DNA of 5,091 nt from Roseiflexaceae bacterium (GTDB taxonomy: Bacteria; Chloroflexota; Chloroflexia; Chloroflexales; Roseiflexaceae), in NCBI GenBank assembly GCA_947462525.1, contig CANHPK010000163.1, positions 1-5,091 on the forward strand. The letters run 5' to 3'. How positions within the stretch are numbered: the stretch's first letter is position 1; the number at the start of each line of letters is the position of its first letter. Below, one piece after another: positions 1 through 5,091 of the stretch. Made by a program: the position numbers and the translations under genes. The notes beneath the pieces are model-generated. The model made no database searches. It worked only from the letters and a program-made list of their open reading frames with translations, and was not told the DNA's origin.

Positions 1-1
1 G

Positions 2-690
2 CTGATTAACTGGAACACCGGTGATACCGCTACCCTTGTTCTGCCCAGTTCGATTGCGAATGTTACGCAAATCGCTCTGGATGACACAGGGAAGCTTTTG
101 ACGTTATCTTCAACGGGGGTCATTACAGCCTACAGTTCTGGTTCTGTCAGTGGCGTGGTGCTCGATGGACCTGCAACCCAGATTGCAGCCGGCAAGAACC
201 ACTACCTGGCAGTGCTTCGTTCTGGCAAAACAGTGACCTGGGGGAATAGCAGTAACGGCGAATCAACAATCCCGCCGGAAGCCCAATATCACTTGACGCA
301 AATTGGTGCGGGAGATGGATTTAGTGTCGGTCTGACGGCAAATGGCGAAGTCGTAGCCTGGGGCAAAAACACTGCCAATGAAACAACGGTACCAAGTAAC
401 GCGACGACGAATATCGCACAGATTGCCGTCGGTACCGCACATACCCTGGCGCTTACCCAATCCGGCACGGTCATTGCTTGGGGTGACAACACAGCGGGCC
501 AGACAACGATTCCGTCGACAGCAGTGAATGTGATAGCCGTCTTTGCCAATGCGAACGCCAGTGCGGCGATAACCAAGTCCGGTGAACTCATCGTCTGGGG
601 ATCGCATCAGTTGAGCGATGCGTGTTGCAGCGGCGCGACACAGATTGGGCTCAACAGCACCCAGATGCTCGTTAATCTATACACGTCGCT
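2..690 (+). repeat. RCC1 repeat array of the upstream gene (one propeller, cut at its start)
   Basis: Protein-level tandem repeats with consensus QIAAG-xx-H-x-LAL-xx-SG-x-V-x-AWG-xNx-x-GQTTIP. Unit boundaries, set at the TQI-like strand, fall at 65, 176, 296, 416, 536 and 638. The units starting at 176, 296 and 416 are each exactly 120 bases. Bases 2-64 are the tail of an earlier unit. The unit at 536 is degenerate after its WG and carries Cys-Cys. The unit from 638 has only its first strands (TQIGLN...) and then breaks off. Counted this way the array is one partial, five full and one half unit, as expected for the end of a seven-bladed propeller. The nucleotide copies have diverged, so this is old protein repetition and not recent DNA duplication. 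Confidence 0.88.
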
Positions 691-919
691 CACAACGTAC
701 TCTGCGACGTTCGAGGCGACCCAAAATCCGAGCACCAGAGTCATGCGACTCGAGGGGCTGATGCCCGGTCGGAAGTATCGCTATCGCATCACAGTGCAAA
801 ATAGCAAAGGATCCAGAAGCTACACCGGGATTATGACGACTGCACCGCAAGCAGGTCGTGTGTTCACCCCGTACATACTCACCCTGGGTTCGTCCAGTGC
901 GACATCACGAGAGAAATAA
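2..919 (+). CDS. RCC1-repeat secreted protein, C-terminal part (5' end outside window)
   Basis: The frame is open from base 2 to the TAA at 917-919, giving 305 visible residues; the true start lies upstream. A TTG at 98 is not a credible start because repeat sequence continues in frame before it. Residues 1-229 are RCC1-type repeats (cores such as VIAWGDNTAGQTTIP), three of them exactly 40 residues long. Residues about 228-282 look like a fibronectin-III end (LEGLMPGRKYRYRI, then NSKGS and TT-A-P). Residues 285-305 form a short tail with RVFTPYIL. RCC1 repeats build beta-propellers; bacterial copies of this length resemble BLIP-II, a secreted binding protein. A role as an extracellular binding or adhesion protein is inferred: no enzyme motif and, with the N-terminus missing, no signal peptide is visible. 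A vicinal Cys pair (208-209) sits just before the last half repeat. The next gene starts 10 bases downstream and encodes a relative, so the two are probably co-transcribed. The family call is firm; ligand and role are unknown. Confidence 0.93.
   Translation: MINWNTGDTATLVLPSSIANVTQIALDDTGKLLTLSSTGVITAYSSGSVSGVVLDGPATQIAAGKNHYLAVLRSGKTVTWGNSSNGESTIPPEAQYHLTQIGAGDGFSVGLTANGEVVAWGKNTANETTVPSNATTNIAQIAVGTAHTLALTQSGTVIAWGDNTAGQTTIPSTAVNVIAVFANANASAAITKSGELIVWGSHQLSDACCSGATQIGLNSTQMLVNLYTSLTTYSATFEATQNPSTRVMRLEGLMPGRKYRYRITVQNSKGSRSYTGIMTTAPQAGRVFTPYILTLGSSSATSREK
683..847 (+). other. Fibronectin type III-like segment of the upstream protein
   Basis: Residues about 228-282 of the upstream product. 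The second half carries the usual FN3 signature: a leucine-rich strand followed by L-x-PG-x-x-Y-x-Y-x-I-x-V, an N-x-x-G turn, and a closing strand ending in TTAP. The segment is shorter than a normal FN3 domain (about 85-95 residues), so its first strands may be formed by the end of the propeller or may be too diverged to recognise by eye. FN3 modules usually act as spacers in secreted bacterial proteins. A structural profile search would settle whether this is a full domain. Confidence 0.6.
857..919 (+). other. Hydrophobic C-terminal tail, possible sorting or anchoring motif
   Basis: After the FN3-like segment the protein ends with RVFTPYILTLG followed by a short polar tail that includes Arg and Lys. 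From general knowledge, many secreted Chloroflexota proteins end in a short motif of the form R-V-Y/F-L-P-L/Y-V/I-L. This tail matches that shape, although it has Thr where Leu is usual and a longer polar extension. It is not an LPXTG motif. The hydrophobic stretch is too short to be a clear membrane helix. Confidence 0.35.
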
Positions 920-923
920 GGAG
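917..923 (+). promoter_or_regulatory. Shine-Dalgarno site overlapping the upstream stop codon
   Basis: TAAGGAG spans 917-923, six bases before the ATG at 930. It is a near-perfect complement to the 3' end of bacterial 16S rRNA. The TAA is also the stop codon of the upstream gene, so ribosomes finishing that gene sit on the start region of the next. This fixes the start of the downstream gene and suggests translational coupling within an operon. The 10-base gap leaves no room for a promoter or terminator between the genes. Confidence 0.9.
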
Positions 924-929
924 TCCATC

Positions 930-1016
930 ATGAAGTTTCAACATTTTTTCTTCTCAGTCGTATGCGCGCTGGTTTGTCTCTCAGGGGTGTCCCTTTCCAC
1001 AGGGATTACGCGTGCA
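930..1016 (+). other. Sec-type signal peptide
   Basis: Residues 1-29 begin MKFQH, followed by a hydrophobic core of about 17 residues (FFFSVVCALVCLSGVSL) and a polar c-region. The likeliest cut is after Ala29, with Thr at -3 (TRA, then KIRVA). Cys12 and Cys16 lie in the hydrophobic core but both follow Val, so there is no good lipobox and a lipoprotein is unlikely. The exact cut site is a visual estimate. Confidence 0.8.
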
Positions 1017-4000
1017 AAAATCCGTGTTGCATCGATTACTCCATTACGCACCAATACACCGCGTCCCGTAGCGTCAACGAATACGCCTATACAACCGACG
1101 AGCACCCCAACTCGGACTACGAGTACGTCAATACAACCCAAAAATACGCCAATACAATTGCCGCGAGGCGAAGGATCGTCTGTTTCGACATCGTCAGGCT
1201 ATTACCCATTCCGGCTTGCACAAATACCTGAACAAGGAAACGGTGAAGTTGTACAAATAGCGCTCGGTGCAAATCATGCGCTCGGGTTGAAACGTTCCGG
1301 GTTGGTTTTCGGGTGGGGTACAAACATCAAAGGTGAATTGTATGTACCTATACAAGCGCAATCGAACGTCGTTCAAGTTGCAGTCGGGCAGAATTTCAGT
1401 GTTGCACTGAAAAACACCGGCACAGTGGTGTTTTGGGGTGATCGATCTGTCATCCCGTCACCCACTGACGCGAGTATTCCAACAGACGTAATCATGATTG
1501 CTGCTGGTAATCAACATACGTTGCTATTGCGGGCAAATGGACAAGTCGTCGTCGTCGGTGCCACTGACCAAAAAGCAATACCCTCAGCGCTCAGCACAAA
1601 GACGGTGGTCAGTATTGCTGCAGGCGCAACGAGCTCGATGGCGCTTACTTCTGAAGGTGCAACCTACATATGGGGACGAACACAGACCATCCCAGATCTT
1701 GCGAAAGGGAGCATCCGCAAAATATGGGCGGATGGACAGCTTTTCGCTGCATTGCGCAGTGATGGACGTCTGGTGGTGTTCGGTCATACTACAACGCTTG
1801 CCGCAGAACCCGCACTCACAGCCAACACCCTGACGACTTCTGAACCAGGTTGTCCATGTACCGTTGTCGGCGGGATGACAAATCTTGAAGAATTCCAGGC
1901 TGCAAGCTGGGGCGCGGTGCTCCGCAAGACGAATAATGGTGTATTTGGTCTCGGGTATATGAGTAATGCATCAATACCGAAAGTGCTCGTCGAAAATGCA
2001 AAAGGCATCGCTTTTCATCAGAGTATTTCAAGCGGATTGATGCTTTCTGATGACATGAGCAAAGCAACTCACACACCAACGCTATTCCCGTCACCAGCAG
2101 CGCTCCTCAGCGTACGGTCTGCGCAAAACAAAAAGTACATGGGATCAGTCGGGTATAACGGGTCAATAGGAGCCCCAGATACATTTGCCTGTCAGTTTTT
2201 TTCCTGCAATACGCTTGTTCGACAAGTCGTCGCTGGTCCGGATTATGCAGCGATATTGTTGAACGATCATAGCGTGCTTGCTTGGAGGCAACCAAATACC
2301 TCGTATCGTTTCGGACAAATGACGATACCTGTCTCTCTCCAAACCTCCTTCGAGCCGAACGACCCACTCCGAGTTGTTACGCTCGCGGCAGGCGGCTCTC
2401 ATATGTTGGCACTGCGTGCAAACGGGACGGTAGTTGCTTGGGGTAACAATACCTCTGGTCAGACGACCATCCCGGTCGGATTGAGTGGGGTCGTCCACAT
2501 CGCAGCGGGGCAAAGTCACTCGGTGGCACTCCTCAATACAGGCCGTGTCATTGCGTGGGGCGACAACAGTTTTGGCCAATTGAATGTACCAAATATGGAA
2601 AATGTAGTGAACATCAGTGCAGGTGGATATCACACCATTGCATTACGTTCCAATGGATCCGTTGTCGGCTGGGGACGAAACAGCGATGGACAGACAAACT
2701 TTCCTTTAACCTTTAATGTTGTCGATATTGCGGCGAACCTGTATAACTCTGTTCTGTTGTCTTCTGACGGAGTTGTCACTGTATATGGAAATGCACAGTA
2801 CGGTCAGACAACGATCCCTGAAGGTCGGTATTCGCAAATTGCTGCAGGTGGCATGTCGATTATGGCGCTGGACACTACCGGTGATCCGGTCGGATGGGGT
2901 CTCTCAGTTTCAGACAACTTTGTGTTCCCGCAGTGGGATTCTACACGTGCTGACTGCGATACGTCCTGCAAAACCCCAAATATATCCAGCATGGCACTCG
3001 GAAGCAACTTCGGGGTGTATACGTGGAGTTCACTGAATGTAGAGGACAACACGCAATTTGTCGCCACGAGAACATTTACCAAGACACCCACATGGGGGTT
3101 CCCCCGTCAAATACCCACGTTAACTTTGGTTCCGCGTGGTACAACCTATGAAATCTCACAGGATCGATTAACCACTTCCTCAGTTGCGCGCGGATTTGTC
3201 GCAAATGGGATGAATTCACTCAAAGCGTATGTCACAAGTGAGTCTGGATTTATGACGCTTGAGGGAGATGCGTCTTGCGCTGCGGGACAAGGTGATTGTG
3301 GCCCGTTGCCTATCAATGATGCTGCTGTCTGTAATCTACCAATGTGGGACGGATACAATGTTCCCCGCTGGTGGTTGACGGATGTGAAGGATGTCAAATT
3401 TTCGCAAACTGCTGGGTTTATGTTAAAGCAAAAAGGCTTTTTGTGGACCTGGACAGGGTGCCCTGAGTTTGACGGTTTCACCATAAAGCAATCAACATTG
3501 CACCCGTCAGACAAACCCATCCCGCCAGAATTTTTGTCGAATGTCAAAGCATTTGATGTCGATCAAACCAAAAAACCGGCAATGAATTATTCGCCTGCGA
3601 ACATCATCATCCTGAGAGACGACAATAACCTGTGGTCATCGAAGTGCGCATTTCCAACCTTCAAGAAAACCATCATTGATGTGGCACTGACCGATGCATA
3701 CTGTGCAGTGCTGTTCGAAGATGGAACGGTATGGACGAGCGACCCTGTAATTGCGGTGCCGACGGGATATCCACCGTTGGTTGATATTGAACTTGGCGCG
3801 AAAGTGACGTATACGGGCAACGCCGCTTTTTCAACGGAATACGTGTACGGTCTTGGTTTGACGCAAACCGGTGAAGTTATTGGTTGGGGAGATGTTTCGC
3901 GAAAAGATGAAGTCCTTGATATTCCGCTCGATGCGCGCGCCTCCGTCATAGACATTGATGTGTCTCAAACACAAAATGTCGCACTGCGTTCGGATGGCAA

Positions 4001-5091
4001 AGTCGTGATATGGGGTTCGCCATATGGTACCGGTAAGCAATCGTTGTGGGAACCAATCAATACGCAAAGCGCTGCATCGTTTGTGAATGTGGGATTCGGT
4101 GGCACCATAAACATCCTCGCAGAGGGTGCGGGCCAATCCCTGCCTCCGGTTGTCTTCACGGCAATGCCAACCGCTACTGTTCCGCGCCGGACAGTCGTAC
4201 GCGTGAATGACAATATGGTTGGTGGATATGATTTTGATTCCTTACCACCAATGACGCAATTTCAGTTTCCTGGTCAGAACGCACTCACTACATCATGTCG
4301 AAATCCGTTCTGCCCCGAGGTTATCTATCAGAAAGCAGACAGCGATACCGCACCGTTCTACGCGCTGAAATTCCGTGAATCCAAAGGTGATGAACTCACT
4401 ACGACCAGTGCGGTCAATCTAAGTGGCGATTTCACCATCGAAGTGTTGATGCGCCGAGACAGACCATATCGCGAGGACGTCGCGGTCAGCGCAGGGATTC
4501 CCGGTCAATTTCGTAGGTATCTCACCATTGGAGTAGATAGAGAAAATCGACCCTACTGTAGTTTTTTTGGTGATGATTTGCGCGGCAGTCCTCTGACTCT
4601 AGACCGTGAAGCAGCAATGCATGGCTATGCGTGTTCGTACAACGCCACGACGAGAGAACGGATTCTCTCCCGGAATGGCAGAGTTATAGCCAAAGACATC
4701 GCGTCGGGTCCGTTCATCGTGCCGAATTCGCCACTCTTGATCGGGCGCAGAGCTGATACGATGGCTGGTCTTGATGGGGTCATTGCGTCGGTGCGCTTTT
4801 GGCCGAGTGTCGTGACGACCAATGGGGTGTTTGCTGAGTCCTTATCACCCGCTTCAATCCAGTTCCCAGGGATTCTGCCAGGACAACGTCCATTCGAATG
4901 TGAATCGACGAGTTTGTGTCCGAATATCGTCCAAGATTCAAGTGACGCTCATGACGGTGGGTACCTTGGGTTTGTGCGAGGTAATAGTCTCAGTATGCCA
5001 ATGCCCGCAAACGCCAATACGTTTACCTTTTCGCTTTGGATGAATCTCTCTGAACTCTATACATGGGAACGAATGGGCTCTGTTTTTGCAC
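930..5091 (+). CDS. Giant secreted RCC1-propeller / LamG-domain protein (3' end outside window)
   Basis: The ATG at 930 with its Shine-Dalgarno site opens a frame with no stop to the last base: 1387 codons plus one base. Domains in order: Sec signal peptide (1-29), Thr/Pro-rich stalk (37-90), RCC1 units in three groups (about 91-376, 400-702 and 752-1066), a linker with TAMPTATVP (1067-1110), a LamG-like domain (about 1111-1302) and the start of a second (from 1310). The best RCC1 units lie at 483-634, with cores such as VVAWGNNTSGQTTIP and AAGQSHSVAL; the third group is strongly diverged but keeps pairs such as VALRSDGKVVIWG. No catalytic motif is visible. Known roles of these modules suggest extracellular binding of protein or glycan, so an adhesin or surface-matrix protein is a reasonable inference. 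Cysteines occur repeatedly as close pairs, fitting an exported, disulfide-stabilised protein. The gene probably shares a transcript with its upstream relative. Family and export are well supported; ligand, full length and means of surface attachment are not visible. Confidence 0.95.
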   Translation, partial: MKFQHFFFSVVCALVCLSGVSLSTGITRAKIRVASITPLRTNTPRPVASTNTPIQPTSTPTRTTSTSIQPKNTPIQLPRGEGSSVSTSSGYYPFRLAQIPEQGNGEVVQIALGANHALGLKRSGLVFGWGTNIKGELYVPIQAQSNVVQVAVGQNFSVALKNTGTVVFWGDRSVIPSPTDASIPTDVIMIAAGNQHTLLLRANGQVVVVGATDQKAIPSALSTKTVVSIAAGATSSMALTSEGATYIWGRTQTIPDLAKGSIRKIWADGQLFAALRSDGRLVVFGHTTTLAAEPALTANTLTTSEPGCPCTVVGGMTNLEEFQAASWGAVLRKTNNGVFGLGYMSNASIPKVLVENAKGIAFHQSISSGLMLSDDMSKATHTPTLFPSPAALLSVRSAQNKKYMGSVGYNGSIGAPDTFACQFFSCNTLVRQVVAGPDYAAILLNDHSVLAWRQPNTSYRFGQMTIPVSLQTSFEPNDPLRVVTLAAGGSHMLALRANGTVVAWGNNTSGQTTIPVGLSGVVHIAAGQSHSVALLNTGRVIAWGDNSFGQLNVPNMENVVNISAGGYHTIALRSNGSVVGWGRNSDGQTNFPLTFNVVDIAANLYNSVLLSSDGVVTVYGNAQYGQTTIPEGRYSQIAAGGMSIMALDTTGDPVGWGLSVSDNFVFPQWDSTRADCDTSCKTPNISSMALGSNFGVYTWSSLNVEDNTQFVATRTFTKTPTWGFPRQIPTLTLVPRGTTYEISQDRLTTSSVARGFVANGMNSLKAYVTSESGFMTLEGDASCAAGQGDCGPLPINDAAVCNLPMWDGYNVPRWWLTDVKDVKFSQTAGFMLKQKGFLWTWTGCPEFDGFTIKQSTLHPSDKPIPPEFLSNVKAFDVDQTKKPAMNYSPANIIILRDDNNLWSSKCAFPTFKKTIIDVALTDAYCAVLFEDGTVWTSDPVIAVPTGYPPLVDIELGAKVTYTGNAAFSTEYVYGLGLTQTGEVIGWGDVSRKDEVLDIPLDARASVIDIDVSQTQNVALRSDGKVVIWGSPYGTGKQSLWEPINTQSAASFVNVGFGGTINILAEGAGQSLPPVVFTAMPTATVPRRTVVRVNDNMVGGYDFDSLPPMTQFQFPGQNALTTSCRNPFCPEVIYQKADSDTAPFYALKFRESKGDELTTTSAVNLSGDFTIEVLMRRDRPYREDVAVSAGIPGQFRRYLTIGVDRENRPYCSFFGDDLRGSPLTLDREAAMHGYACSYNATTRERILSRNGRVIAKDIASGPFIVPNSPLLIGRRADTMAGLDGVIASVRFWPSVVTTNGVFAESLSPASIQFPGILPGQRPFECESTSLCPNIVQDSSDAHDGGYLGFVRGNSLSMPMPANANTFTFSLWMNLSELYTWERMGSVFA
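1038..1199 (+). other. Thr/Pro/Ser-rich low-complexity stalk
   Basis: Residues 37-90 are rich in Thr, Pro and Ser, with recurring TPIQ, TNTP and STP words and few hydrophobic residues. Such a stretch should be extended and disordered, spacing the propellers from the membrane or envelope. At DNA level it holds an imperfect 15-base direct repeat, 1080-1094 and 1143-1157, differing at one base, which suggests growth by local duplication. Thr/Pro linkers near the N-terminus are common in secreted Chloroflexota proteins, and Thr residues could carry O-glycans; the latter is speculation. Confidence 0.8.
1200..2057 (+). repeat. RCC1 repeat group 1 (putative first seven-bladed propeller)
   Basis: Units begin at about 1251, 1371, 1491, 1608, 1716, 1887 and 2001 (residues 108, 148, 188, 227, 263, 320 and 358). 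The first two are exactly 40 residues each. Cores include VQIALGANHALGLKRSG with FGWG, then VQVAVGQ with VVFWGD. The later units lose the consensus GQTTIP strand. The seventh stops after its first two strands (IAFHQSISSGLMLSDD). A half-unit strand before the first repeat (residues 91-106, containing QIPEQ) could complete that blade. A CPC motif (Cys308, Cys310) lies in an enlarged loop between units five and six. Confidence 0.75.
2120..3035 (+). repeat. RCC1 repeat group 2 (best-conserved propeller)
   Basis: Units begin at about 2220, 2376, 2493, 2607, 2721, 2832 and 2985 (residues 431, 483, 522, 560, 598, 635 and 686). The second to fifth are 37-39 residues long and nearly consensus, with AAGGSHMLALRANG, AAGQSHSVALLNTG and SAGGYHTIALRSNG each followed by WG and a GQ or GQTT strand. 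The first unit is enlarged to 52 residues and the sixth to 51. The seventh (MALGSNFGVYTW) is only a half unit. Close Cys pairs flank the group: Cys421/Cys426 before it and Cys676/Cys680 before the closing half unit. This is the strongest evidence for the RCC1 fold in the second gene. Confidence 0.88.
3036..3182 (+). other. Inter-propeller linker, weakly FN3-like
   Basis: Residues about 703-751 separate the second and third repeat groups and lack RCC1 cores. The stretch contains TLTLVPRGTTYEI, which resembles the L-x-L-x-PG-x-x-Y strand pair of FN3 domains and sits where the upstream protein has its FN3-like segment, directly behind a closing half repeat. The similarity is short and could be chance. 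It may be a remnant FN3 module or simply a linker. Confidence 0.35.
3183..4127 (+). repeat. Diverged RCC1 repeat group 3 (putative third propeller)
   Basis: Seven weak units can be placed at about 3183, 3390, 3543, 3675, 3780, 3948 and 4083 (residues 752, 821, 872, 916, 951, 1007 and 1052). The clearest are the fifth (LGLTQTGEVIGWGD) and sixth (NVALRSDGKVVIWGS). Others keep only the second-strand pattern, for example AVLFEDGTVWTSD and KAYVTSESGFMTLEGD. The last (VNVGFGGTINILAEG) is a half unit. Spacing is irregular because of long loops, including a Cys783/Cys790 loop and single cysteines at 801, 844, 906 and 925. The RCC1 call is safe for units five and six and inferred for the rest. Confidence 0.6.
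4260..4836 (+). other. LamG-like (concanavalin-type jelly-roll) domain, complete
   Basis: Residues about 1111-1302. Typical LamG/Laminin_G_3 features appear in order: FTIEVLMRRD (first core strand, residue 1168 on), YLTIGVDRENRPYCSFF, a Y-A-C-S-Y-N strand at the place of the usual 'TYD' strand, an RNGR-VIAKD turn, LLIGRR (around 1271) and LDGVIASVRFWP (around 1290). These domains bind glycans or proteins and are frequent in large secreted bacterial proteins. An N-terminal extension carries a Cys1123/Cys1128 pair. No glycosidase residues are evident. Confidence 0.82.
4857..5091 (+). other. Second LamG-like domain, N-terminal part only
   Basis: From residue 1310 the layout of the preceding LamG module repeats. 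A QFPG start is followed about 15 residues later by a close Cys pair (Cys1324/Cys1330, then P-N-I-V), and then by the core strand FTFSLWMNL at residue 1365. The QFPG motifs of the two modules are 199 residues apart and the FT core strands 197, so this is a tandem copy of the same module. The window ends inside it, so whether more copies follow cannot be seen. Confidence 0.75.

Noticed and set aside
176..535. 120-base periodic units as a CRISPR or DNA satellite array
   Set aside because: The similarity is at protein level (RCC1 consensus) with many synonymous and non-synonymous differences; there are no identical short repeats with unique spacers.
263..607. Minus-strand frames opposite the regular RCC1 units
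   Set aside because: Their partial regularity mirrors the 120-base repeats on the coding strand and gives no known protein.
98..919. TTG at 98 as the start of the upstream gene
   Set aside because: The frame is open back to base 2 and already encodes RCC1-like repeat sequence there; no Shine-Dalgarno sequence or signal peptide occurs at 98.
920..929. Promoter or terminator between the two genes
   Set aside because: The gap is only 10 bases and is occupied by the Shine-Dalgarno site and its spacer; no hairpin or promoter elements are visible.
930..1016. Lipoprotein signal at Cys12 or Cys16
   Set aside because: Both cysteines follow Val and sit inside the hydrophobic core; the small residue required at -1 is missing.
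962..1231. Plus-strand out-of-frame open frame over the signal peptide and stalk
   Set aside because: The frame beginning at 930 has the Shine-Dalgarno site, signal peptide and linker and continues into RCC1 repeats; this one has none of these.
1498..1833. Plus-strand out-of-frame open frame within repeat group 1
   Set aside because: It is shadow coding with no domain, inside the continuous RCC1 frame.
2163..2633. Minus-strand open frame of 156 codons
   Set aside because: It lies wholly antisense to the best-conserved RCC1 repeats, encodes a His/Arg/Cys-rich product with no recognisable domain, and has no supporting start context.
3146..3547. Minus-strand open frame of 133 codons
   Set aside because: It is antisense to the continuous plus-strand frame, with no recognisable family; it looks like a by-product of codon bias.
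930..5091. Eukaryotic RCC1-type nucleotide exchange factor
   Set aside because: The signal peptide, LamG modules, roughly 40-residue units and bacterial gene context point to an exported bacterial protein of the BLIP-II-like class and not a nuclear Ran exchange factor.

Overview
This window is almost wholly coding. It holds two consecutive plus-strand genes for large, secreted, RCC1-repeat (beta-propeller) proteins, and both run off the window. The first (2..919) lacks its 5' end. The second (930..5091) is open to the last base, with at least 1387 codons and no in-frame stop. Only 10 bases separate them, and the second gene's Shine-Dalgarno sequence overlaps the first gene's stop codon, so they look like two cistrons of one operon. 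Base composition and codon use look similar across both. I see no RNA gene, mobile element, CRISPR array, convincing internal promoter or terminator.

Organism: the strong Shine-Dalgarno sequence, tight gene spacing and intron-free frames show a bacterium. The mixture of BLIP-II-like RCC1 repeats of about 40 residues, a Thr/Pro-rich linker behind a signal peptide, LamG-type domains, and a C-terminal tail resembling the hydrophobic 'VYLPLV'-like endings of many Chloroflexota secreted proteins points to Chloroflexota. This is inference; nothing here fixes genus or even phylum.

Layout: 2..~690 encodes the last RCC1 propeller of protein 1, ~683..847 a fibronectin-III-like segment, and 857..919 a short hydrophobic C-terminal tail. 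Protein 2 begins with a Sec signal peptide (930..1016), then a Thr/Pro-rich stalk (1038..1199). Three successive sets of RCC1 units follow (about 1200..2057, 2120..3035 and 3183..4127). By my reading each set has six full units plus one half unit, which fits three seven-bladed propellers. A short linker leads to one complete LamG-like domain (~4260..4836) and the start of a second (~4857..end).

Function: both products should act outside the cell or on its surface. RCC1/BLIP-II propellers and LamG domains are binding modules for protein or carbohydrate, and no catalytic domain is visible. The most notable points are the apparent 3 x 7 propeller arrangement, the recurrent close-spaced cysteine pairs at the same place in repeats and LamG modules, and the tandem, probably co-translated paralogues. 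Ligand and biological role cannot be told from the sequence.
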